NCBI GenBank assembly: GCA_963811805.1
Contig: CAWESU010000002.1
Coordinates: forward strand, 62,001 to 126,000
Direction of reading: 5' to 3'
DNA length: 64,000 bases
Origin: DAHUXN01 sp963811805
GTDB taxonomy: Bacteria; Acidobacteriota; Terriglobia; Acidiferrales; UBA7541
Below, piece by piece: positions 24,250 through 32,300 of the stretch. Every line of letters begins with the position of its first letter. Position 1 is the stretch's first letter. Below the pieces are notes generated by a model. It saw only the letters and a list, made by a program, of their open reading frames with translations. It ran no database searches and was not told where the DNA came from. A program made the translations under genes and the position numbers.

Positions 24250-25319
24250 AAGGCGGTTCGGTTCCGAGGCGCACCCGAGACGAAGGATTCGCCATGATGT
24301 TCGTACTGTTTCTGGTGGCGCTGGTGGTCATCGGCAGCTCCGTAGCTGTGCTGGACACGTTGACGGAAGGGCGGCGCGAGAGGGAAGCGGAGATGATCTG
24401 GCGCGGGAAACAGTATCAGCGCGCCATCGGAATGTATTACCGCAAATTCGGGCGGTTCCCCACGAGTCTGGACGATCTGGTGAAAGAGCAGGATGGTGAA
24501 ATTCGCTTCTTGCGGGAAGCGTACAAGAATCCGATGAATAACACGGACGGCTCGTGGAGATTCATCTACGTCACGCCGGCGGGGCAATTGATCGGAAGCG
24601 TGCAGTATGTGTCGCTGCAGCAGATGGCGTTTCTGGATCAGCAGCGGCAAATGGGTTTGACGACGGGCGCAGCGCCCGGAGTGACGGGCGGGACGAACGC
24701 GGATAATTCGGGGAATGATGCGGGCACGCAAGGCGGGAACAATTCGGCGCTGACGAATATTCCGCTTGGCAGCATCAGCGCAGGTGGCAGTGTGAACCTG
24801 AATAACTTGAGTCCTTCGCAGCTGCAAGCGCTGCAATCGCAGTTGCAGGGACTCAGTTCGCAGCAGTTGCAAGCACTCGCAGCGCAGTTCCAAGGGCAAA
24901 TTCCAGCGCAACTGCAATCGCAATTGCAGCAGATGCTCCAGCAGCAGGGACAAAATCCGCAGCAATCGGGCGGGTCGTCATCCTCCGGGCAGCAGCCACA
25001 GGGACTGCCCGGCGGGAACGGCGGGATCGGCGTACAGGAGTCGTCCGATTCAGACAATTCCACCGACGCGAACGGACAAGTGATCGGCGGGTTCATCGTC
25101 GGCGTGGCGGGGAAACAGAACAAAGCCTCCATCAAGGTGTACAAAGGCGGGGCGACGTACAAACGATGGGAGTTTATTTTTAATCCGCTAGAGCAGACGC
25201 AAACGATCGGGGCAGCACCCGTTGGCGCAACGAATCCAGCGGCAGCTTCGGCGAACGGGCAGCCGCAAACTCCGAACCAGCCTCCGCAACAACCGCAGAT
25301 TCCGCAGCAACCGCAGTAA
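24246..25319 (+). CDS. Pseudopilin-like protein with Gln-rich C-terminal region
   Basis: A 357-residue protein. The leader MKGGSVPRRTRDEG is followed by FAMMFVLFLVALVVIGSSVA, a class III-type signal in which the usual Glu5 of mature pilins is not present. The next part is GspG-like (YQRAIGMYYRKFGRFPTSLDDL, YKNPMN...GSWRFIYV). Residues 180-260 are Gln/Ser/Leu repeats of the kind LQALQSQLQGLSSQQ and a Pro/Gln tail ends the protein. It is the last gene of the second module. The Gln-rich insert could be a stalk or coiled coil; its role is unknown. Confidence 0.72.
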   Translation: MKGGSVPRRTRDEGFAMMFVLFLVALVVIGSSVAVLDTLTEGRREREAEMIWRGKQYQRAIGMYYRKFGRFPTSLDDLVKEQDGEIRFLREAYKNPMNNTDGSWRFIYVTPAGQLIGSVQYVSLQQMAFLDQQRQMGLTTGAAPGVTGGTNADNSGNDAGTQGGNNSALTNIPLGSISAGGSVNLNNLSPSQLQALQSQLQGLSSQQLQALAAQFQGQIPAQLQSQLQQMLQQQGQNPQQSGGSSSSGQQPQGLPGGNGGIGVQESSDSDNSTDANGQVIGGFIVGVAGKQNKASIKVYKGGATYKRWEFIFNPLEQTQTIGAAPVGATNPAAASANGQPQTPNQPPQQPQIPQQPQ

Positions 25320-25342
25320 AGTCGAAGCGAAAGCTCGAGGAA

Positions 25343-26002
25343 TTATTGGGTGAGGGGCGCCGTCGATGGCGATTGGAACGCGACCAGTTTTCTCTTAACG
25401 CGGCGGATGTAGTTGTGCGTCTCGGGGAAGGGCGGCACGCCGCCGTATTGAGCGACGACACCGGGGCCGGCGTTATAGGCGGCCAGCGCCAGAGTCAGGT
25501 TTCCGTGGTATTGGTCGAGCAGCTGCTTCAGGTAACGCGTGCCGGCGTCGATGTTCTGGGCAGGATCAAAGGGATTGTGGACGGCGAAGTCCGCCGCAGT
25601 GCGCGGCATGAGCTGCATCAAGCCCATGGCATGTTTGGGGGAGACGGCGTGGGAGTTGAAATTGGACTCGGCAGAGATGACGCTGGAGACCAGTTTTTCA
25701 TCCAGGCCATTTTGAGCGGCGGCGGTGTGAATCTGGGCTGCGAAAGGCACGGCGGGCGCGGCGCTGGCGGGCACTTCTGTAAAGGTATCTTCTGGCTCGA
25801 AACGGACGACATCGTCCGCCGAAACAACCATGCTGCCGGTGCCGATGTAGAGCAAAATCTTCGAGCCCTGGCGCAGGTAGCCATTGACGTGCAGCCGTTG
25901 GCCGGAGCGAAGAACGGCGTAGTCAGCGCGAGCGCCCGGCGCGCAGAGTGCGGCAAGTGCGAAAACCATGACGGCCAGGGCGGCTTGGCGAAGAGGCTTC
26001 AT
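25343..26002 (-). CDS. Secreted lytic transglycosylase (SLT domain)
   Basis: A 219-residue exported enzyme that cleaves the glycan strand of peptidoglycan between MurNAc and GlcNAc. A signal peptide (QAALAVMVFALAALCAPGARA) is followed by a short N-terminal beta part (LRSGQRLHVNGYLR) and the SLT domain with the catalytic Glu near 111 in VISAESNFNSHAVS, then GLMQLMPRTA and LALAAYNAGPGVV. The gene is convergent with the pseudopilin gene and overlaps the HAD gene upstream by 4 nt, so it is translated with that gene. Such enzymes often open the wall for pili, but the strand arrangement gives no direct support. Confidence 0.92.
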   Translation of the reverse strand: MKPLRQAALAVMVFALAALCAPGARADYAVLRSGQRLHVNGYLRQGSKILLYIGTGSMVVSADDVVRFEPEDTFTEVPASAAPAVPFAAQIHTAAAQNGLDEKLVSSVISAESNFNSHAVSPKHAMGLMQLMPRTAADFAVHNPFDPAQNIDAGTRYLKQLLDQYHGNLTLALAAYNAGPGVVAQYGGVPPFPETHNYIRRVKRKLVAFQSPSTAPLTQ

Positions 26003-26856
26003 TTGGAACTGGTCTCTTGGATGTCGAGGACGTATTTGCGGATGGCCGCGGCCACGCCACCCTCGTCATTGGACAGCGTAACCGGCCAGCCGAGGGATTG
26101 CAACTCGGCAACGCTATTGCCCATCACGATGGGTAAACCTGCGAATTCGAGCATGTCACGGTCGTTCCAATTGTCGCCAAGGGCCATGATTTCATCGCGC
26201 GCGATGCCGCGGCGGCGGGCCCATTCCGCCAAAGCGGCGCCTTTGGAAGCGTGGCTGGAAATCACATCGAGAATGCTGAGATCGCGATGCTCGTATTCCG
26301 TGTGCGCGAGGCCGAATGGAGGCGAGCAATTCACGCTGCGGACGATGGCCAGCGCGGCGCGCATCCGGGCGACGGAGCCGACGAACATCACCTGGATGGG
26401 GTCCTCATCGACAAGGCAATCCTCGAGAGGGACGCATTCGGCGATGAACTCGCGATTGCGCTGGTAATAGCCGCTGCTGACGGCGTCGGTCCAGTCGATG
26501 CTTTCGAAGATGAGCTGATTCTCGCGGGGCCGATCGAAGACCACCGCCGCGCCGGAGCGGAACTCGTGCGTGGCGCGAAGGACTTCGCGAGCGATCGAGC
26601 GCGGCAAGAGATGGCGAAGATGCGTCTCGCCGGACTTGGTTTTAATGAGGGCGCCGTTGTTGATGATCAGAGCCAGTTCGCAGGGAATGCGCTCGGCGAT
26701 GGGACGCGCGAAATCGAAACGCCGGCCGGTGACCAGGACGATTTCGATGCCGCGGGAATGCGCTTCAAGGATGGCGTCGCGATTGGCGTCAGGCAGCTCG
26801 TGGCGATTATCGAGCAGCGTGCCGTCGACATCCATGGCGATCAGGCGAATGGCCAT
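25999..26856 (-). CDS. Cof-type HAD-IIB phosphatase
   Basis: A 285-residue cytoplasmic phosphatase acting on small phosphorylated metabolites. Motif I is AMDVDGTLLDN, motif II near VLVTGRRFDFAR, and motifs III and IV are AEWARRRGIARDEIMALGDNWNDRDMLEFAG split by the cap domain, a C2-type cap as in Cof proteins. I start it at the ATG 26856; an open frame continues 49 codons but crosses the thrC start. The stop overlaps the transglycosylase start by 4 nt. Its substrate cannot be predicted from sequence. Confidence 0.9.
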   Translation of the reverse strand: MAIRLIAMDVDGTLLDNRHELPDANRDAILEAHSRGIEIVLVTGRRFDFARPIAERIPCELALIINNGALIKTKSGETHLRHLLPRSIAREVLRATHEFRSGAAVVFDRPRENQLIFESIDWTDAVSSGYYQRNREFIAECVPLEDCLVDEDPIQVMFVGSVARMRAALAIVRSVNCSPPFGLAHTEYEHRDLSILDVISSHASKGAALAEWARRRGIARDEIMALGDNWNDRDMLEFAGLPIVMGNSVAELQSLGWPVTLSNDEGGVAAAIRKYVLDIQETSSK

Positions 26857-26928
26857 CAAACCATTGTAACGTGAGCGGAGCGCGGACGCCGCATTCGGCG
26901 GAGGCAGATGTGCTAGACTTTTTCGCTT

Positions 26929-28122
26929 ATGAAAAATACATTGCAAACGTCCATCACTCATCTGGAATGTTCCAAGTGCAAGAAAACTTACCCCCATAAC
27001 CAACTGCGGAATTTATGCGATTGCGGCGGGCCGCTGCTGGCCCGCTATGATTTGAAAGCGGCGGCGAAGACGTTGACGCGCGAGGCGCTGCGTTCGCGGG
27101 CAGCGACAATGTGGCGCTATGAGGAGGTGCTGCCATCGCGCGAGTGCGTGACGCTGGGCGAGGGCATGACGCCGGTGCTGCACGCGAAACGAATCGGCGA
27201 AGCGATCGGTTTGCGCAATTTGTACATCAAGGACGAGGGGCTGAACCCGACCGGATCATTCAAGGCGCGCGGGCTCTCCGCGGCGGTGAGCCGCGCGAAA
27301 GAATTGGGAGCGAAGGTGCTGGCGACTCCGACGGCGGGAAACGCGGGGGGCGCGCTCGCGGCGTACGCAGCGCAGGCGGGAATTCCGGCGGTGATCGTGA
27401 TGCCGATGGATACGCCGCTGGCAAACGAAATGGAGTGCCGCGCGTTTGGAGCGGATGTGCGCAAGCTGAACGGATTGATTTCCGATTGCGGAAAATACGT
27501 GGCAGAGAACAAAGACAAGCACGGTTGGTACGAAGTGACCACGCTGAAGGAGCCGTATCGCATCGAAGGCAAGAAAACGATGGGATACGAGCTGTGGGAG
27601 CAGTTCGACGGAAAATTGCCAGACGTGATTGTTTATCCGACGGGCGGTGGCGTGGGGATGATCGGGATGTGGAAAGCGTTCGAGGAAATGGAAGCGATGG
27701 GATGGATCGGGAGGGAGCGGCCGCGGATGGTGACGGTGCAGGCGGCGGGCTGTGCGCCGATTGTGGATGCGTTCGAGAAAGGCGAGGAAAGCGCGCCGAT
27801 GTGGGCGAATGCAGCGACGATTGCGTCGGGATTGCGCGTGCCCAAGGCTCTGGGCGATTTTCTGATTTTGCAAGCGATTCGGGAGAGCAAGGGAAACGCG
27901 GTTGCGGCGAGCGATGAAGAAATCCTGGCGACGAGCAAGGAGCTGGCCGCGAAAGAGGGAATGTACGCTGCGCCAGAAGGCGGGGCGACGGTTGTGGCGG
28001 CACGAAAGTTGGCGGCGAAGAAATGGATCAAGCCGGATGAAACCGTTGTGCTGTTCAATACAGGTTGCGGATACAAGTACAACGAGGCGTGGCAGAAGGC
28101 GCTGAAGAACGGAAGCAACTGA
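26929..28122 (+). CDS. thrC: Threonine synthase
   Basis: A 397-residue PLP enzyme that converts O-phosphohomoserine to threonine. An N-terminal Cys4 zinc-ribbon-like segment (CSKC near 14-17, CDCGG near 29) precedes the catalytic domain, whose Lys for PLP lies in NPTGSFKARGL near 110. The phosphate-binding loop TPTAGNAGGALAAYAA and the C-terminal VLFNTGCGYKYNE are present. It belongs to the class with the zinc ribbon, similar to archaeal ThrC. It is divergent from the HAD gene by 72 nt and followed by the AlaX gene after 7 nt. Confidence 0.94.
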   Translation: MKNTLQTSITHLECSKCKKTYPHNQLRNLCDCGGPLLARYDLKAAAKTLTREALRSRAATMWRYEEVLPSRECVTLGEGMTPVLHAKRIGEAIGLRNLYIKDEGLNPTGSFKARGLSAAVSRAKELGAKVLATPTAGNAGGALAAYAAQAGIPAVIVMPMDTPLANEMECRAFGADVRKLNGLISDCGKYVAENKDKHGWYEVTTLKEPYRIEGKKTMGYELWEQFDGKLPDVIVYPTGGGVGMIGMWKAFEEMEAMGWIGRERPRMVTVQAAGCAPIVDAFEKGEESAPMWANAATIASGLRVPKALGDFLILQAIRESKGNAVAASDEEILATSKELAAKEGMYAAPEGGATVVAARKLAAKKWIKPDETVVLFNTGCGYKYNEAWQKALKNGSN

Positions 28123-28129
28123 GGGCTGG

Positions 28130-29356
28130 ATGGACTCGGCGAGCAAGCACGGAAAAGCGGCGACGGAGCGGCTGTATTACGACGATGCCTTTCTGCGTGA
28201 ATTCGACGCGACGGTGATGGCGTGCGAGCCGGCCGGTGATCGCTGGCACGTGCGGCTGGACCGCACGGTGTTTTATCCGACGTCGGGCGGGCAGCCGTTC
28301 GACACGGGCCGATTGAACGACCTGGCCGTGGTGGACGTGTCGGATGAGCACGGCGAAGAGATCGTGCACGTCGTCGAGCAACCGGTCGTGTCGGCGGAAG
28401 TGCATGGCGCCATCGACTGGCCGCGGCGCTTCGATCACATGCAGCAGCACACCGCGCAGCACATGCTTTCCGCCGCGTTCATTGAGCTGTTTGGATTTCA
28501 GACGGTTTCTTTTCACTTGGGATGCGATATTTCGACTATCGATTTGGCGGCGCCGTCGGTGATAGCGCGGCACTTGGAAGAGGCCGAGCGGCGCGTCAAC
28601 GAGATCATTTTTGACGATCGCGAAATCACGGTGCGTTACGGGACGGCGGAGGAGTTGGCGCAGGAAGGCATTCGCAAGAAAGTGGCGCGCGAAGGAACGC
28701 TGCGGGTGATCGATATCGAGGGTTTCGACCGCCAGCCATGCGGAGGGACGCATCTTTCGCGCACAGGGCAAGCGGGAATGCTGCTGATCCGCAAATGCGA
28801 ACGGCAAAAACAGAATTGGCGCGTGGAGTTTGCCGCTGGCTTTCGGGCGCTGGCCGCGGCGCGAGCGGATCTGGCCGCGTTGCGGGGCGCCGCCGAGCAA
28901 ATTGGATGCGGAATGGCCGAGCTGCCGCAAATGGTTGGGAAAATGCGGGAAGAGCGGCGCGCGAGCCAGCGCGAAGCGAAGAAGCTGACGGAACGGCTTG
29001 CGGAGTTGGAAGCGGCGGAATTGCTGGCAAGCAAGGCCGAGCGTTCGGCGGATGGCACCAGGAGCGTCGTAATTGCCGTTTTTGAAGATGCGGCGGCCAG
29101 TTATCTAGCGATGCTGGCGGCGAAGTTAGTGGCGAACCCGGGTGTGCGGATCGTGCTGGCGAGCCGCGGCGCGATGGCGATTGTGCTGGCCCAATCCGCG
29201 GGGATTGAGGGCGATATGGGCGCGCTGTTGCGGGAGTTGCTGGCGAAAGTGGGCGGCAAGGGTGGCGGAAGCAAAGTGTTTGCACAGGGAAGCGTTGGCG
29301 ACGCGGCGGCGATAGAGGGAGTCGTGGGCGAAGCGCGGACGCGCTTGCTGGCGTGA
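28130..29356 (+). CDS. alaX: AlaX-type alanyl-tRNA editing protein with DHHA1 domain
   Basis: A 408-residue free-standing editing enzyme that hydrolyses mischarged tRNA-Ala (Ser- or Gly-tRNA-Ala). It contains the N-terminal AlaRS-like beta domain (VFYPTSGGQPFDTG), the zinc-binding HxxxH motif HTAQHMLSA near 106 and CGGTH near 204 (the second zinc pair), a coiled coil around 270-315, and a C-terminal DHHA1 domain (GGKGGGSKVFAQGS). This is the long AlaX form. It lies 7 nt after thrC on the same strand. tRNA-Ala(CGC) is encoded 540 nt downstream, which is a neat though possibly accidental neighbour. Confidence 0.9.
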   Translation: MDSASKHGKAATERLYYDDAFLREFDATVMACEPAGDRWHVRLDRTVFYPTSGGQPFDTGRLNDLAVVDVSDEHGEEIVHVVEQPVVSAEVHGAIDWPRRFDHMQQHTAQHMLSAAFIELFGFQTVSFHLGCDISTIDLAAPSVIARHLEEAERRVNEIIFDDREITVRYGTAEELAQEGIRKKVAREGTLRVIDIEGFDRQPCGGTHLSRTGQAGMLLIRKCERQKQNWRVEFAAGFRALAAARADLAALRGAAEQIGCGMAELPQMVGKMREERRASQREAKKLTERLAELEAAELLASKAERSADGTRSVVIAVFEDAAASYLAMLAAKLVANPGVRIVLASRGAMAIVLAQSAGIEGDMGALLRELLAKVGGKGGGSKVFAQGSVGDAAAIEGVVGEARTRLLA

Positions 29357-29481
29357 AGCGTGGTTTACGTTTTGGGGCGGAAGAGATCGGCCGATTTAGC
29401 GGCTGAAGGCAAACGACATAAGCAGCAGGTCATTTTGGGCTCTCGCACGCCTTCAGAAAAGGCCGGCACCGCCGGCTCGAA

Positions 29482-29757
29482 ATGAAGCGACGTCTCTCGC
29501 AAGGCTTGCTGTTTTTGCTGGCGTCAACGGTGATTCTCTACGCCGGTGACTGGGCAGTGTTGCGTGTGCGGATGGCGCGCCAGACGGCGTTTTCGACCGT
29601 GCAGGTGGCCCAATTTCTCGCGACGCCGCTGAAGAATCACGCGGATGAATACGATTACATGGGGACGGTCGCGCAACCTTGCGTAAGATCGATTTTCCCG
29701 CATGCTTCGGATCCTCCGTGCTGGTGGCTCAAGCGTCATGCCACGCAGTGGGAGTGA
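29482..29757 (+). CDS. Small membrane-anchored protein of unknown function
   Basis: A 91-residue protein with a membrane helix near the start (LSQGLLFLLASTVILYAG) and a short extracytoplasmic tail (FSTVQVAQFLATPLKNH, DYMGTVAQPCVRSIFPH) containing two Cys. I do not recognise a named family, but the composition and codon use resemble a real gene, and the length and pattern are similar to small conserved acidobacterial proteins. The ATG follows CGGCTCGAA with no strong ribosome binding site. It precedes the tRNA-Ala gene. Confidence 0.6.
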   Translation: MKRRLSQGLLFLLASTVILYAGDWAVLRVRMARQTAFSTVQVAQFLATPLKNHADEYDYMGTVAQPCVRSIFPHASDPPCWWLKRHATQWE

Positions 29758-29894
29758 TCCGGTGGCTTTCCGGAACACAGCGCGGGGAGGTCGAGCCTAA
29801 TCGCGCGGAAACCCCGGTGTGACACTGTTTGTGCGCATTGCGGTTGTTGTGATTGGCCGAGTATGGCGCGTCTGCTAAAATAGTTTGCCTCGGT

Positions 29895-29970
29895 GGGCGG
29901 CTAGCTCAGCTGGGAGAGCATCGCGTTCGCAACGCGGGGGTCGGGGGTTCGAATCCCCTGCCGTCCACCA
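29895..29970 (+). tRNA. tRNA-Ala (anticodon CGC)
   Basis: A 76-nt cloverleaf with encoded CCA. The acceptor stem GGGCGGC pairs with GCCGTCC, including the G3-U70 wobble that marks alanine tRNAs. The D arm GCTC/GAGC, anticodon stem TCGCG/CGCGG with loop TTCGCAA (anticodon CGC, reading GCG), and T arm GGGGG/CCCCT with TTCGAAT all form. Thus it decodes GCG alanine codons, which are frequent in this G+C-rich genome. It stands alone, with no other tRNA nearby. Confidence 0.97.
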
Positions 29971-30025
29971 ATTCTCGCCTTTGACAAATCTCTAGCAGTC
30001 GGAGTTCAGCCTGTATAATGCCGCG

Positions 30026-31720
30026 ATGGAAAATCGCTGGTTAGGCGCGGCGAAGTGGCTTCTGGGGCCGGAATCCGGCGAGGCCGGGCATCTGGGGCCG
30101 CGCTGGATTTTCCTTCGCGCGTTGGGCGTGATTTTCTTCTCCGCGTTTTACTCCCTCGCATACCAAGCCAAGGGGCTCATCGGGCCGGACGGAATTCTAC
30201 CGGCAAATGTCTACCTGGATACGGTCGCCAAGTATATGCATGGGTTGTCCAAGTTCTGGTTCGCGCCTTCGGTGTTCTGGATCAGCTCGACGGATCGCGC
30301 GCTGATGATCGTCTGCTGGATTGGGATGATCGCGGCGGTGCTGCTGTTTCTGAATCTGTGCCCGCGCGCGATGGCGGTGATCTGTTTTATCGGTTATCTG
30401 TCGTTCGTCAGCACGCTGCAGGATTTTTCGAGCTACCAGTCGGACGGCATGCTGCTGGAAGCGGGCTTCCTGTGCCTGTTCTATGCGCCGTGGGGTTGGC
30501 GGCCGGGCTGGGGAGCGTTCAATCCTCCGCAGCGGGCGTGCACGTTCCTGCTGCTGTGGGAGTGGTTCCGGATCTATTTCGAATCGGGTATGGCGAAAAT
30601 GCTGGGCGGCGATCCTGAATGGCGGCATTTGACCGCGATGTATGAGTATTACCAAAACGGGCCGTTGCCGACATGGATCGGATATTACGTGCAGCACGCG
30701 CCGTACTGGTTTCACTGGTTGACGGCGCTGGCGACGCTGGTGATGGAACTGGGAATCGTACTGATGCTGTTCCTGCCGCGGCGATTGCGGCTGATCTGTT
30801 TTTTCATCGTGACGCCATGGGAGATTGGCGTCATTGCAACGGCGAACTATGCATTCTTGAATTATCTGGTTTTGGCGCTTGGGTTTTTGCTGCTCGACGA
30901 CCAGTTCCTGGTGAGGATTGCGCCGCGAAAATGGTTTCCGAAGTATCACATCATGGTAGCGATGAGAACGGAAGACACGCGCGAAGCGGCGTCGGCGCCG
31001 CTCGCGCGGTCGAGCGCTTTGCCCACGGCACTCAGCGCCGCTGGGGCAGGGGCGCAGCCCGTTGAAACGAAAAAGGCGGGCAGCACGCTGTCGCGTGTCC
31101 TTTCGGTCGTGCGCATGACGGTTGCAGGCGTCTGTTTTGTGTGGATTTTCTACGCGACGACGGTGCTGCTTGTGGGAATGTTGAATGTGGAGCTACCAAC
31201 ATGGCCGGTGGAGAAGATCGAGCCGTTCCGCATCGCCAATCGATACGGATTGTTCGGCGTGATGACGCGCGCTCGCTACGAAATCGAATTTCAGGGATCG
31301 AACGACGACGGAAAAACGTGGACCGCGTATCCCTTTCGCTATAAGCCGCAAGCGGTCAATGAGGCTCCGAAGATTTACGCGCCGTACCAGCCACGGTTCG
31401 ATTGGAATTTGTGGTTCGCGTCGCTGGGGGACTGGCGGCAATATCAATTCGTGCTGAGCACCGAGGAAGCGCTGCTGGATGGAAGCCACGACGTGCTCTC
31501 GCTCTTTGGCCGGAACCCGTTTCCGAACGGGCCGCCGCAGGAAATTCGCTGCGTCCTCTGGCAGTATTGGTTCACGAGCCTTGCCGTGAAGCGCCAAAAC
31601 GGAGATTGGTGGACGCGCCAATATCTCGGCCTGTATGCTCCGACGCTGGCGCGGGAAGGCAACGGGCGCTTCGGAGTTTTGCAAATGCCGGCGGAGACGG
31701 AGCGGCCAGACGAGCCTTAG
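30026..31720 (+). CDS. Lipase maturation factor (LMF)-family membrane protein
   Basis: A 564-residue polytopic protein with about eight membrane helices in the first 310 residues (for example VFWISSTDRALMIVCWIGM and LVMELGIVLMLFL) and a soluble C-terminal domain. Features recalling the LMF1 family are SSYQSDGMLLEAGFL, FEWxxIYFESGMAKM-type (LWEWFRIYFESGMAKMLG), the LTAMYEYYQNGPLPTW block and a C-terminal WFASLGDWRQY. In animals LMF1 matures lipoprotein lipase in the ER; bacterial members exist but their role is unknown. A linker around 310-350 is rich in Ala. It begins 55 nt after tRNA-Ala and shows no operon partner. Confidence 0.82.
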   Translation: MENRWLGAAKWLLGPESGEAGHLGPRWIFLRALGVIFFSAFYSLAYQAKGLIGPDGILPANVYLDTVAKYMHGLSKFWFAPSVFWISSTDRALMIVCWIGMIAAVLLFLNLCPRAMAVICFIGYLSFVSTLQDFSSYQSDGMLLEAGFLCLFYAPWGWRPGWGAFNPPQRACTFLLLWEWFRIYFESGMAKMLGGDPEWRHLTAMYEYYQNGPLPTWIGYYVQHAPYWFHWLTALATLVMELGIVLMLFLPRRLRLICFFIVTPWEIGVIATANYAFLNYLVLALGFLLLDDQFLVRIAPRKWFPKYHIMVAMRTEDTREAASAPLARSSALPTALSAAGAGAQPVETKKAGSTLSRVLSVVRMTVAGVCFVWIFYATTVLLVGMLNVELPTWPVEKIEPFRIANRYGLFGVMTRARYEIEFQGSNDDGKTWTAYPFRYKPQAVNEAPKIYAPYQPRFDWNLWFASLGDWRQYQFVLSTEEALLDGSHDVLSLFGRNPFPNGPPQEIRCVLWQYWFTSLAVKRQNGDWWTRQYLGLYAPTLAREGNGRFGVLQMPAETERPDEP

Positions 31721-31804
31721 CGTTGGTTGAGGGATACGTGAACCGTTGAAGCGCTTTCGACATCAAAAGGGGGATTCCAGGGAATCCAAGCGAGGGAAAA
31801 AGCC

Positions 31805-32182
31805 ATGGACTACTTACTGAAGACAGAGCCTTCCGAGTATTCGTTTGCCGACCTGCAGCGCGATAAAAGCACGATCTGGGATGGCGTCTCGAATCCCGTT
31901 GCGCTAAGAAATCTTCGCGAAATGAAGCCGGGCGATCGCCTGGTGATTTACGAGACGGGTGACCACAAGAGCTCCGTGGGAACGGCTACGGTGGTTTCGG
32001 TGGATGCGAGCAATCCGAAGAATCCACAGGTGAAAATCAAAACGGGCGAGGCGCTGAGGGCGACAACGCTGGCGGAAATCAAAGCCAACAAGATTTTCGC
32101 CGATTCGCCGCTGGTCCGGCAGGGCCGGCTGAGCGTTGTGCCGCTCACCGCGGTGCAGTACAAATTCCTAACGAATGTTTGA
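31805..32182 (+). CDS. EVE-domain protein
   Basis: A 125-residue single-domain protein of the EVE/PUA-like fold. It begins MDYLLKTEPSEYSFADL, and continues WDGVSNPVALRNLREMKPGDRLVIYETG, a typical EVE core, and ends LVRQGRLSVVPLTAVQY. EVE domains bind modified bases in DNA or RNA; the free-standing bacterial form is related to thymocyte nuclear protein 1. The biological ligand is not known from sequence. The gene stands alone between the LMF and S9 peptidase genes with a GGGAAAAAGCC leader before the ATG. Confidence 0.92.
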   Translation: MDYLLKTEPSEYSFADLQRDKSTIWDGVSNPVALRNLREMKPGDRLVIYETGDHKSSVGTATVVSVDASNPKNPQVKIKTGEALRATTLAEIKANKIFADSPLVRQGRLSVVPLTAVQYKFLTNV

Positions 32183-32300
32183 TTAGCGCGGCCAGAGCTC
32201 CGAAAGCTTACTGACGTTTCTGAACACCGAAAACACTCTCTTTCCTTTACGTAGATGCGGGCGTATTATGCACGCGCAAATTCCTGATCAGGGGTGATTT

